DNA from: Mycobacterium scrofulaceum
GTDB taxonomy: Bacteria; Actinomycetota; Actinomycetes; Mycobacteriales; Mycobacteriaceae
Length of the DNA stretch: 64,000 bases
Assembly: GCF_001667885.1 (NCBI RefSeq)
Contig: NZ_LZJW01000171.1
Span: 62,001 to 126,000, forward strand
Direction: 5' to 3'
The translations under genes were made by a program, and so were the position numbers. The first letter of the stretch is position 1. Each line of letters starts with the position of its first letter. Below, one piece after another: positions 8,400 to 17,393 of the stretch. The notes under the pieces are model-generated. The model saw only the letters and a program-made list of their open reading frames with translations, ran no database searches and was not told the DNA's origin.

Positions 8400-9814
8400 G
8401 CACGCGGGAGGGCTCGCTGTGGGGCGGCCGGTTCGCCGACGGCCCGTCGGACGCGCTGGCGGCACTGAGCAAGTCCACTCACTTCGACTGGGTGCTGGCG
8501 CCGTACGACATCGTCGCCTCGCGGGCCCACACCGTGATCCTGTTTCACGCCGGGCTGCTCACCGAAGAGCAGCGCGACGGCCTGCTGGCCGGGTTGGACA
8601 GCCTCGCCGAGGACGTGGCCGACGGCAGCTTCACGCCGCTGGTGACCGACGAGGACGTGCACGCCGCGCTGGAGCGCGGGCTGATCGACCGGGTGGGCCC
8701 CGACCTGGGCGGGCGGCTGCGGGCCGGGCGGTCGCGCAACGACCAGGTGGCCACCCTGTTCCGGATGTGGTTACGCGACGCGGTGCGCCGGGTCGCCGAC
8801 GGGGCGCTGCAGGTGGTGGCCGCGCTCGCCGCCCAGGCCGCCGAGCACCCGACGGCGATCATGCCGGGCAAGACGCACCTGCAGTCCGCCCAGCCGGTCC
8901 TGCTGGCCCACCACCTGCTCGCGCACGCGCACCCCCTGCTGCGCGACGTCGACCGCATCGTGGACTTCGACAAGCGCGCCGCGGTGTCGCCGTACGGGTC
9001 GGGGGCGCTGGCCGGCTCGTCGCTGGGGCTGGACCCGGACGCGATCGCCGCCAAGTTGGGTTTCGTCCAGGCCGCGGACAATTCCATCGACGCGACCGCG
9101 GCCCGCGATTTCGCCGCCGAGGCCGCGTTCGTCTTCGCGATGATCGGGGTGGATCTGTCGCGGCTGGCCGAGGACATCATCCTGTGGAGCTCGACGGAGT
9201 TCGGCTACGTCCGGCTGCACGATTCGTGGTCCACCGGCAGCTCGATCATGCCGCAGAAGAAGAACCCCGACATCGCCGAGTTGGCCCGCGGCAAGTCGGG
9301 ACGGCTGATCGGCAACCTGGCCGGGCTGCTGGCGACGCTGAAGGCGCAGCCGCTGGCCTACAACCGTGACCTGCAGGAGGACAAGGAGCCGGTGTTCGAC
9401 TCGGTGGCGCAGCTGGAGCTGGTGCTGCCGGCGATGGCGGGCCTGGTGGCCAGCCTGACGTTCGACGTCGAACGGATGGCGGCGCTGGCCCCGGCCGGGT
9501 ACACGCTGGCCACCGACATCGCCGAATGGCTGGTGCGCCGGGGCGTGCCGTTCCGCTCCGCGCACGAGGCCGCCGGGGCCGCCGTGCGCGCGGCCGAGGG
9601 GCGCGCCGTCGGGCTGGACGAGCTCACCGACGACGAATTGGCCGCCATCAGCCCCGAGCTGACGCCGGAGGTGCGTGAGGTGTTGACGATCGAGGGCTCG
9701 GTGTCCTCGCGGGACCGGCGCGGCGGGACCGCCCCGGTCCGGGTCGCCGAGCAGCTCCAAGCCGTCCTGGCCGAGTGTGAGCAGCTCAAAGCGCGGCTGG
9801 GCGGTGGGCAATGA
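8396..9814 (+). CDS. argH: Argininosuccinate lyase
   Basis: Final arginine step: splits argininosuccinate into arginine and fumarate. 472 residues starting VSTREGSLWGGRFADG; the GTG at 8396 overlaps the argG stop (GTGA). The fumarase/aspartase-superfamily signature GSSIMPQKKNPD is around 281-292, with the catalytic Ser in the flexible loop, and TxxSxxH-type elements (KTHLQSAQPVLLAHH) are near 160. This is the last gene of the arg operon; a 109-bp gap separates it from pks10. Confidence 0.97.
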   Translation: MSTREGSLWGGRFADGPSDALAALSKSTHFDWVLAPYDIVASRAHTVILFHAGLLTEEQRDGLLAGLDSLAEDVADGSFTPLVTDEDVHAALERGLIDRVGPDLGGRLRAGRSRNDQVATLFRMWLRDAVRRVADGALQVVAALAAQAAEHPTAIMPGKTHLQSAQPVLLAHHLLAHAHPLLRDVDRIVDFDKRAAVSPYGSGALAGSSLGLDPDAIAAKLGFVQAADNSIDATAARDFAAEAAFVFAMIGVDLSRLAEDIILWSSTEFGYVRLHDSWSTGSSIMPQKKNPDIAELARGKSGRLIGNLAGLLATLKAQPLAYNRDLQEDKEPVFDSVAQLELVLPAMAGLVASLTFDVERMAALAPAGYTLATDIAEWLVRRGVPFRSAHEAAGAAVRAAEGRAVGLDELTDDELAAISPELTPEVREVLTIEGSVSSRDRRGGTAPVRVAEQLQAVLAECEQLKARLGGGQ

Positions 9815-9923
9815 GAGGACTTTCGTTTCTGTGCCGCGTGGTCGCCAGCCGATTAAACTGCCCGCAGGAAGCGATCCGGGTGAACAATTCGGCCCTGATC
9901 TTCGTCACCAAGGGGTGGGACCA

Positions 9924-10985
9924 ATGAGCGTCGTCGCTGGCGTATTCGGTGCCTTGCCGCCGTACCGCTATTCCCAACGCGAGCTCACCGACTTTTTCGT
10001 CAGCATCCCCGAATTCGAGGGCTACGAAGACATCGTCCGGCAGCTGCACACCAGCGCCAAGGTCAACAGCCGCCACCTGGTGCTGCCGCTGGAGCGGTAT
10101 CCCGCCCTGACCGACTTCGGCGCGGCGAACCGCATCTTCATCGAAAACGCCGTCGACCTGGGTGCTGAGGCCCTCGCGGGCGCGCTCGACGAGGCGGGCC
10201 TGCGGCCGCAGGACCTGGACGTGCTGATCACGACGACGGTCACCGGCCTCGCGGTGCCGTCCCTGGACGCCCGGATCGCGGGGCGGCTGGGGCTGCGCGA
10301 CGACGTGCGCCGGGTGCCGCTGTTCGGCCTCGGCTGTGTGGCCGGCGCCGCGGGCGTGGCCCGGCTGAACGATTACCTGCGGGGCGCGCCGGATGCCGCC
10401 GGGGCGCTGATCTCGGTGGAGCTCTGCTCGCTCACCTACCCGGGTTACAAGCCCACGCTGCAGGGCATGGTCGGCAGCGCGCTGTTCGCGGACGGGGCGG
10501 GCGCGGTGGTGGCCGTCGGGGAGCGGCGCGCCGAACAGGTGGCCGCCCGCGGGCCCGCGATCCTGGACTCGCGCAGCACGCTCTACCCCGATTCGCTGCG
10601 CACGATGGGCTATGACGTCGGCGCCGCGGGATTCGAGCTCGTCCTCGCTAAGGACCTGGCCCAGGTGGTCGAGGAGCACATCGAGCAGGACGTCTCCGGG
10701 TTCCTCGGCGCGCACGGGCTGACGACGACCGACATCGGCGCCTGGGTCAGCCACCCCGGCGGCCCGAAGATCATCGACGCGATCAACGCGAGCCTGAGCC
10801 TGCCGCCGGACGCGCTGGAACTGACCTGGCGTTCGCTGGGTGAGATCGGCAATCTGTCGTCGGCCTCGGTGCTGCACGTGCTGCGCGACACCCTGGCCAA
10901 GCCGCCACCCAGCGGCAGCCCCGGCCTGATGATCGCGATGGGTCCGGGATTCTGCTCCGAACTCGTGTTGCTGCGCTGGCACTGA
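9924..10985 (+). CDS. pks10: Type III polyketide synthase (chalcone synthase-like) Pks10
   Basis: Homodimeric, ACP-independent ketosynthase that extends an acyl starter with (methyl)malonyl-CoA. 353 residues from ATG 9924, preceded by AAGGGGTGG; an in-frame start at 9777 lies inside argH and is rejected. The catalytic triad is intact: C138 (LFGLGCVAG), H277 (VSHPGGPK) and N310 (GEIGNLSSAS). It is the same length as, and very similar to, Pks11 at the other end of the cluster. In M. tuberculosis pks10 has been linked to phthiocerol dimycocerosate production. Actual starter and product cannot be read from sequence. Confidence 0.93.
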   Translation: MSVVAGVFGALPPYRYSQRELTDFFVSIPEFEGYEDIVRQLHTSAKVNSRHLVLPLERYPALTDFGAANRIFIENAVDLGAEALAGALDEAGLRPQDLDVLITTTVTGLAVPSLDARIAGRLGLRDDVRRVPLFGLGCVAGAAGVARLNDYLRGAPDAAGALISVELCSLTYPGYKPTLQGMVGSALFADGAGAVVAVGERRAEQVAARGPAILDSRSTLYPDSLRTMGYDVGAAGFELVLAKDLAQVVEEHIEQDVSGFLGAHGLTTTDIGAWVSHPGGPKIIDAINASLSLPPDALELTWRSLGEIGNLSSASVLHVLRDTLAKPPPSGSPGLMIAMGPGFCSELVLLRWH

Positions 10986-11026
10986 CCTAAGGCGTTGCTT
11001 CTTGTGCCGTTAAGAGATTTAGTCCG

Positions 11027-14000
11027 ATGACCAGCGACCCCGAGGAGCTCGTCAAGGCCCTCCGCGCCTCGCTGAAGGAAAACGAGCGGCTCAAGCGGGA
11101 GGCCCGCGAATACCTCGCCGCGGCAACCGAACCCGTGGCGGTGGTGGGGATGGGCTGCCGGTATCCGGGTGGCGTGGATTCCCCGGAGGCCTTGTGGCAG
11201 ATGGTGGTCGAGTGCCGCGACGTGGTCTCGGATTTCCCGGCCGATCGCGGCTGGAACCTGGCGGGCCTGTTCGATTCCGACCCCGACGCGGTGGGGAAGT
11301 CCTATGCCCGGTGCGGCGGCTTCCTGGCCGACGTGGCCGACTTCGACGCTGGGTTCTTCGGCATCGCGCCCAGCGAGGCGCTGGCGATGGATCCGCAGCA
11401 ACGCCTGCTGCTCGAGGTGTCGTGGGAAGCGTTGGAGCGGGCCGGGATCGACCCCGCCACCTTGCGCGGTTCGCCGACGGGCGTGTTCGCCGGCATCTTC
11501 CACGGCTCGTACGGCGGGCAGGGCAGGGTGCCGGGCCACCTGGAGCGCTACGGGCTGCGCGGTTCGACGTTGAGCGTGGCATCGGGCCGGGTGGCCTACG
11601 AGCTGGGCCTGGAGGGGCCGGCCATTTCCGTTGACACGGCGTGTTCGTCGTCGTTGGTGGCCATGCACCTGGCTGCGCGGTCGTTGCGGGCCGGCGAGTG
11701 CGACCTGGCGCTGGCCGGCGGCGTCACGGTGATGGCGACCCCGGCGATGTTCATCGAGTTCAGCCGGCAGCGGGCGCTGGCCGCCGACGGCCGGTGCAAG
11801 GCGTACGCGGGTGCGGCCGACGGCACCGGTTTCTCCGAGGGTGTCGGTGTGCTTGTGCTGGAACGGTTGTCCGACGCGCGGCGGCTGGGTCATCCGGTGC
11901 TGGCGCTGCTGCGCGGGTCGGCGGTGAACCAGGACGGCGCGTCGAACGGGCTGGCGACGCCGAACGGGCCTTCACAGCAACGGGTGATCCGCGCCGCGCT
12001 GGCCGACGCGCGCCTGCGGGCGGCGGACGTCGACCTGGTCGAGGGGCACGGCACTGGCACCACCCTCGGGGATCCGATTGAGGCGCAAGCGGTTTTGGCG
12101 ACGTACGGGCAGGACCGGCCGGCGGGTCGGCCGTTGTGGCTGGGGTCGATCAAGTCGAACATGGGTCACACCTCGGCGGCGGCGGGCGCCGGTGGGGTGA
12201 TCAAGATGGTGCAGGCGATCCGCCACGGCGTGATGCCCAAGACGTTGCACGTGGATGTGCCTACCCCGCATGTGGATTGGTCGGCGGGGGCGGTGTCGCT
12301 GCTGACCGAGGCGCGGGACTGGCCGGCGCAGGACCGGCCCCGCCGCGCGGGGGTGTCGTCGTTCGGGATCAGCGGCACCAATGCGCACGTCATCGTCGAG
12401 CAGCCGCCGCTGGAAAGCCCCACGCCGGCGGGCGATGACGCCCCCGCGCCGTGGGTGCTGTCGGCAAGATCGGCCGACGCGCTGGCGAACCAGGCGTCCC
12501 GGCTCCTGGCGCGGCTGAACGACGACCCGGGTGTGCGGGTGGTGGACGTGGCCTGGTCGTTGGTCTCGACGCGGTCGCTGTTCGAGCACCGGACGGTGGT
12601 GGTGGGCGCCGACCGCGAGCGCCTGATCGCCGGGCTGGCCGATGTGGCGGCCGGCGCGCCGGGTGCGGGCGCGGCGGTGGGCCGGGCGCGACCGGTCGGC
12701 AAGACGGTGTTCGTGTTTCCCGGGCAGGGGTCGCAGTGGGCCGGCATGGGGGCCGAATTGCTGGACAGCTCACCGGTGTTCGCCGAACACCTGCAGCGCT
12801 GCGAGAAGGCGCTCGCCGAACACGTCGACTGGTCGTTGATCGACGTCATCCGCGGCGCGCCCGGTGCGCCCGGGTTGGACCGGGTGGACGTGGTGCAGCC
12901 GGCGCTGTGGGCGGTGATGGTGTCGCTGGCCGAGTTGTGGCGCTCGGTGGGCGTCGTCCCCGACGCGGTGATTGGTCATTCCCAGGGCGAGATCGCGGCG
13001 GCGTACGTGGCCGGCGCGCTTTCCCTCGAGGACGCGGCCAGGGTGGTGGCGCTGCGCAGCCGGCTGCTGGTGCGATTGTCCGGCGCGGGCGGCATGGTGT
13101 CGCTGGCGTGCGGCCTGGCCCGGGCCGGGGAATTGATCGCCGGGTGGGGCGAACGGTTGAATGTCGCTGCCGTCAACGGTGTTTCCGCGGTGGTGGTGTC
13201 CGGCGAGGTGGGCGCCCTCGACGAGTTGATGATCCACTGCGAGGCCGACGGCGTGCGCGCCCGCAGGATCGACGTGGACTACGCCTCCCATTCCGCCCAC
13301 GTCGATGTGATCCGCCCGGCGCTGGCCGACGCGCTGGCCGGCATCGAGCCGCGGTCGTCCTCCGTCGCGTTGTTCTCCACCGTGACCGGCGAACTGCTGG
13401 ACACCGCCGGCCTGGACGCCGACTACTGGTACCGCAGCATCCGGCAGACGGTCGAGTTCGAACGCGCGGTGCGCAGCGCGTGCGACGCCGGGTACGGGGT
13501 GTTCGTCGAATCCAGCCCGCACCCGGTGCTGCTGGCCGCCGTCGAGGACACCGTGACCGACTGCGGCGCCGACGCGTTGGTGGTTCCGTCGCTGGGCCGC
13601 GACGACGGTTCGCTGCAACGATTCTGGCTGTCGGCGGGCCAGGCCCACGTGGCGGGCGTGCCGGTGGACTGGCGCGCCGCCCTCGCCGGCCTCGGCGGTC
13701 GCCGCGTGGACCTGCCGACGTACGGCTTTGCGCGGCAACGCTTCTGGCTGCCGGGCGGCACCACCGGTTCGGGCGACGTGGCCACCCTGGGCCTGGCGGG
13801 CGCGCAGCACGCGCTGCTGGGCGCGGTGGTCCAGCGGCCCGATTCCGGCGGGGTGGTGTTGACCGGCCGGTTGTCGACCGCCGCCCAGCCGTGGCTGGCC
13901 GACCACGCCGTCGGCGGCGCGGTGTTGTTCCCGGGCGCGGGGTTCGTGGAGCTGGCCATCCGCGCCGGCGACGAGGTCGGGTGCGGGGCGCTCGAGGAGC

Positions 14001-17000
14001 TGACGTTGTCGGCCCCGCTGGTGCTGCCGGCGACCGACGGCGTGCAGGTGCAGGTGGTGGTCGGGGCCCCCGCCGAGACGGGGCAGCGCGAGCTGGCGGT
14101 GTATTCGTCCGGCGCGCAATCGGATTGGGTGCTGCACGCGCACGGCTCGCTGCGACCGGCCGCGGCGGCGCCGCCCGCCGGCCTGACGGTGTGGCCACCG
14201 GCGGGGGCGACGCCCGTGGACGTGGCCGACGCCTACGCGCGGCTGGCGGGCCGCGGCTACTCCTACGGCCGGGCTTTCCGCGGCCTGCGCGCGATGTGGC
14301 GGCGGGGGGACGAGCTCTTCGCCGAGGTCACCGTCCCGGACGACGCCGGCGCGCAGGACGGCGGCTTCGGGATACATCCGGTGTTGCTCGACGCGGCGCT
14401 GCACGCGATCGGCGTCGCCGGTGAGCAGGGCCAAACCCTGTTGCCGTTCTCCTGGCAGGGGGTGACGCTGCACGCGGCCGGCGCCTCGCGGGCGCGGGTC
14501 CGGATAGCGCCGTCGGGTGCCGGGGCGGTGTCGGTGGAATTGTCCGACGGCTCCGGGTTGCCGGTGTTGTCGGTGCGCTCGCTGGCGATGCGCCCCGTCT
14601 CGGCCGAGCAGCTGGCGGCGGCCGCCGCGCCCACCGAGGGGCTCTTCGAGGTCGCGTGGTCGCCGATAGCGTTGAGCGGCAACGACTCCGACGCCACGCT
14701 GTGGGAGCCGGGCGCGCACGGCGCCGATCCGGTCCGGTCGGTGCACGCGGCCACCACCGAGGCGCTGGGCGTACTGCAGTCGTGGTTGGCCGATCCGGAA
14801 TCCGGGACGCTGGCCGTGCAGACCCGCGGGGCGGTAGCGCTCGCCGGTGAGGATGTCACGGACTTGGCCGGTGCGGCGGTGTGGGGGCTGGTGCGCTCGG
14901 CGCAGGCCGAGCAGCCGGGCCGGGTGGTGCTGATCGACTCCGACGGATCTCTGGACGCGCGCGCCGTAATCGGCTGTGGCGAAACGCAATTGGTGATTCG
15001 CGCGGGCGCGGCCTACGCGGCCCGGATGCGGCCGGCGCGCGGCGGATCGGTGCTGCGGCTGCCGGCCGGGGGCTGGCGGCTGGACGCGGGCAGCGGGGGA
15101 ACGCTGGAAGACCTGGTGGTGGGCCCGTGCCCGCGGGCGGAGCTGGAGACCGGGCAGGTGCGCGTGGCGGTGGCCGCGGTCGGTGTGAACTTCCGGGATG
15201 TGTTGGTGGCCCTGGGCATGTATCCGGGCGGCGGCCAGTTGGGGGCCGAGGGCGCCGGCGTGGTCGTCGAGGTCGGTCCCGGGGTGACGGGCCTGGCGGT
15301 CGGCGATGCGGTGATGGGGCTGCTCGGCGTGGTCGGTTCCGAGGCGGTGGTGGACCAGCGGCTGGTCACGCCCGTGCCGCCGGGCTGGTCGCTGGTCACG
15401 GCCGCGGGGGTGCCGGTGGTGTTCCTCACCGCGCTCTATGGGTTGTCGGTGCTGGCCGGGCTGCGCGGCGGCGAGCGGGTGCTGGTGCACGCCGCCACCG
15501 GCGGGGTGGGCATGGCCGCGGTCCAGCTGGCGCGGCACTGGGGCGCGGAGGTGTTCGCGACCGCGAGCCGCGGCAAGTGGGACACTCTGCGCGCCATGGG
15601 ATTCGACGACGACCACATCGGTGATTCGCGGACGCTGGACTTCGAGGAGAAATTCGCGGCGGTGACCGGCGGTGCCGGGGTCGACGTGGTGCTCAACTCC
15701 CTGGCCGGCGAGTTCACCGACGCGTCGCTGCGGCTGTTGGCCCCCGGCGGGCGGTTCATCGAGATGGGCAAGACCGACGTCCGCGATCCGCGCGTCGTCG
15801 CGGAAGAACATCGAGGCGCGCGGTACCAGGCGTTCGACTTGTTGGAGGCCGGACCCGACCGCACCGCGGCGATGCTGGCCCAGATCGTGGAACTGCTGCG
15901 GGACGGCGCCGTGAAACCGTTGCCGCTCAAGACTTTCGACGTTCGCTGCGCTTCGGCCGCGTACCGGTTCGTCAGCCAGGCCCGCCACATCGGCAAGGTG
16001 GCTCTGACCATCCCGACCGGGCCGGGCGCCGTGCTCAGTGGCTGCGGCGGCCTGGCCGGGGGCACCGTCGTGGTCACCGGCGGCACCGGCATGGCCGGTT
16101 CGGCGCTGGCCCGCCACCTCGTCGACCGCTATCGCGTCGGCCACGTGGTGCTGGCCAGCCGGGCCGGCGCCGAGGCCCCGGGGGTCGCGGAGTTGGTGGA
16201 GCGGTTGCAGGAGGCGGGCGCCGGCGTCTCGGTGGTGGCCTGTGACGTCGCGGACCGCGACGCGGTCGCGGCGATGCTGGCGGGGATCCCGGCGCAGCAT
16301 CCGCTGCGCGGTGTGGTGCACGCGGCCGGCGTCCTCGACGACGGGTTGATCGCCTCCCTGACGCCGGATCGGGTGGACGCGGTGCTGCGGGCCAAGGTCG
16401 ACGGCGCGTGGCACCTGCACGAGCTGACCCGGGAGCTGGATCTGTCGGCGTTCGTGGTGTTCTCGTCGATGGCCGGGATCGTCGGCACCCCGGGCCAAGC
16501 CAATTACGCGGCGGCCAACAGCTTCCTCGACGGCCTCATCGCCCACCGGCGGGCGCGGGGGCTCGCGGGCCTGTCGCTGGCGTGGGGTCTGTGGGAGCAA
16601 GCCTCGGCGATGACGGCGCACCTCGGCGAGCGCGACAAGGCCCGGATGAGCCGGCTCGGCATCGCGCCGCTGTCCACCCGGCAGGCGCTGGAATCCTTCG
16701 ACGCCGGCATGCTGCTCGAAATCCCGGTGCTGATGGCCGCCCGCCTGGATCGGGTCGCGTTGTCCGACAACGCCGCCGCGCTGCCACCGCTGCTGAGCGA
16801 GCTGGCCGCCCGCACCACCCGCCGCGTCGTCGACGACGTCGACACGACGGCGCTGCTGACCGGCCTCACCGCGCGCCTGCACGGCCTTTCGCCCGAGGCG
16901 CGCCAGCGTGAGCTGATCGACCTGGTCCGAGCCAACGCCGCGACCGTGCTGGGCCTGCCCAACCCCGCCGACATCGACGCGGGCCGCGCGTTCGGGGACC

Positions 17001-17386
17001 TCGGCTTCGATTCGCTCACCGCCGTCGAACTGCGCAACCGGCTGAAAACGGCCACCGGCCTTACCCTTTCGCCGACGCTGATCTTCGACTATCCCACGCC
17101 CGCGGCCCTCGCCGACCACCTCGACGGCCACCTGTCCGGCGGTCCGGCCGACGACCAGCCCGACCTGCTGGCCCGCTTCACCGACATCACGCGCGAATTG
17201 CAGGCGCTGCTCACCCGACCTGATTGGGACCCATCCGACAAATCGGCGCTGCGGGCCCGCCTGCACGATCTGCTCGCTGCCCTGGGCCCCGCCGACCACC
17301 TCACCCCCGAGGGCCTCGACGCCGACCTCGATGCCGCCACCGAAAGCGAACTCTTTGCCATCCTCGACGAAGAACTCGGCCGCTGA
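11027..17386 (+). CDS. pks7: Type I modular polyketide synthase Pks7 (KS-AT-DH-ER-KR-ACP, methylmalonyl-type)
   Basis: One complete reducing module, 2119 residues. A charged, probably coiled-coil N-terminal docking helix (1-32) is followed by KS with C206 in DTACSSS and VEGHGTGT; AT with S652 in GHSQGE and a YASH motif (~750), the methylmalonyl-CoA signature; DH with H960 in HAVGGAVLFP; ER with the NADPH motif HAATGGVGMAAVQ near 1487; KR with TGGTGMAGS near 1684, catalytic VFSSMAG and NYAAANS, and a B-type LDD motif; and ACP with S1996 in LGFDSLTAVEL. It ends with a docking tail ATESELFAILDEELG. There is no thioesterase. It should add one fully reduced, methyl-branched unit. It starts 41 bp after pks10 and ends 7 bp before pks8/17. 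Confidence 0.95.
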   Translation: MTSDPEELVKALRASLKENERLKREAREYLAAATEPVAVVGMGCRYPGGVDSPEALWQMVVECRDVVSDFPADRGWNLAGLFDSDPDAVGKSYARCGGFLADVADFDAGFFGIAPSEALAMDPQQRLLLEVSWEALERAGIDPATLRGSPTGVFAGIFHGSYGGQGRVPGHLERYGLRGSTLSVASGRVAYELGLEGPAISVDTACSSSLVAMHLAARSLRAGECDLALAGGVTVMATPAMFIEFSRQRALAADGRCKAYAGAADGTGFSEGVGVLVLERLSDARRLGHPVLALLRGSAVNQDGASNGLATPNGPSQQRVIRAALADARLRAADVDLVEGHGTGTTLGDPIEAQAVLATYGQDRPAGRPLWLGSIKSNMGHTSAAAGAGGVIKMVQAIRHGVMPKTLHVDVPTPHVDWSAGAVSLLTEARDWPAQDRPRRAGVSSFGISGTNAHVIVEQPPLESPTPAGDDAPAPWVLSARSADALANQASRLLARLNDDPGVRVVDVAWSLVSTRSLFEHRTVVVGADRERLIAGLADVAAGAPGAGAAVGRARPVGKTVFVFPGQGSQWAGMGAELLDSSPVFAEHLQRCEKALAEHVDWSLIDVIRGAPGAPGLDRVDVVQPALWAVMVSLAELWRSVGVVPDAVIGHSQGEIAAAYVAGALSLEDAARVVALRSRLLVRLSGAGGMVSLACGLARAGELIAGWGERLNVAAVNGVSAVVVSGEVGALDELMIHCEADGVRARRIDVDYASHSAHVDVIRPALADALAGIEPRSSSVALFSTVTGELLDTAGLDADYWYRSIRQTVEFERAVRSACDAGYGVFVESSPHPVLLAAVEDTVTDCGADALVVPSLGRDDGSLQRFWLSAGQAHVAGVPVDWRAALAGLGGRRVDLPTYGFARQRFWLPGGTTGSGDVATLGLAGAQHALLGAVVQRPDSGGVVLTGRLSTAAQPWLADHAVGGAVLFPGAGFVELAIRAGDEVGCGALEELTLSAPLVLPATDGVQVQVVVGAPAETGQRELAVYSSGAQSDWVLHAHGSLRPAAAAPPAGLTVWPPAGATPVDVADAYARLAGRGYSYGRAFRGLRAMWRRGDELFAEVTVPDDAGAQDGGFGIHPVLLDAALHAIGVAGEQGQTLLPFSWQGVTLHAAGASRARVRIAPSGAGAVSVELSDGSGLPVLSVRSLAMRPVSAEQLAAAAAPTEGLFEVAWSPIALSGNDSDATLWEPGAHGADPVRSVHAATTEALGVLQSWLADPESGTLAVQTRGAVALAGEDVTDLAGAAVWGLVRSAQAEQPGRVVLIDSDGSLDARAVIGCGETQLVIRAGAAYAARMRPARGGSVLRLPAGGWRLDAGSGGTLEDLVVGPCPRAELETGQVRVAVAAVGVNFRDVLVALGMYPGGGQLGAEGAGVVVEVGPGVTGLAVGDAVMGLLGVVGSEAVVDQRLVTPVPPGWSLVTAAGVPVVFLTALYGLSVLAGLRGGERVLVHAATGGVGMAAVQLARHWGAEVFATASRGKWDTLRAMGFDDDHIGDSRTLDFEEKFAAVTGGAGVDVVLNSLAGEFTDASLRLLAPGGRFIEMGKTDVRDPRVVAEEHRGARYQAFDLLEAGPDRTAAMLAQIVELLRDGAVKPLPLKTFDVRCASAAYRFVSQARHIGKVALTIPTGPGAVLSGCGGLAGGTVVVTGGTGMAGSALARHLVDRYRVGHVVLASRAGAEAPGVAELVERLQEAGAGVSVVACDVADRDAVAAMLAGIPAQHPLRGVVHAAGVLDDGLIASLTPDRVDAVLRAKVDGAWHLHELTRELDLSAFVVFSSMAGIVGTPGQANYAAANSFLDGLIAHRRARGLAGLSLAWGLWEQASAMTAHLGERDKARMSRLGIAPLSTRQALESFDAGMLLEIPVLMAARLDRVALSDNAAALPPLLSELAARTTRRVVDDVDTTALLTGLTARLHGLSPEARQRELIDLVRANAATVLGLPNPADIDAGRAFGDLGFDSLTAVELRNRLKTATGLTLSPTLIFDYPTPAALADHLDGHLSGGPADDQPDLLARFTDITRELQALLTRPDWDPSDKSALRARLHDLLAALGPADHLTPEGLDADLDAATESELFAILDEELGR

Positions 17387-17393
17387 GACCGCG

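Noticed and set aside
16078..16101. KR cofactor motif GGTGMAG in Pks7 (and Pks8/17) as a sign of an inactive ketoreductase
   Set aside because: Related mycobacterial modules use the same variant as I recall, and the catalytic Ser/Tyr region (VFSSMAG, NYAAANS) is intact.
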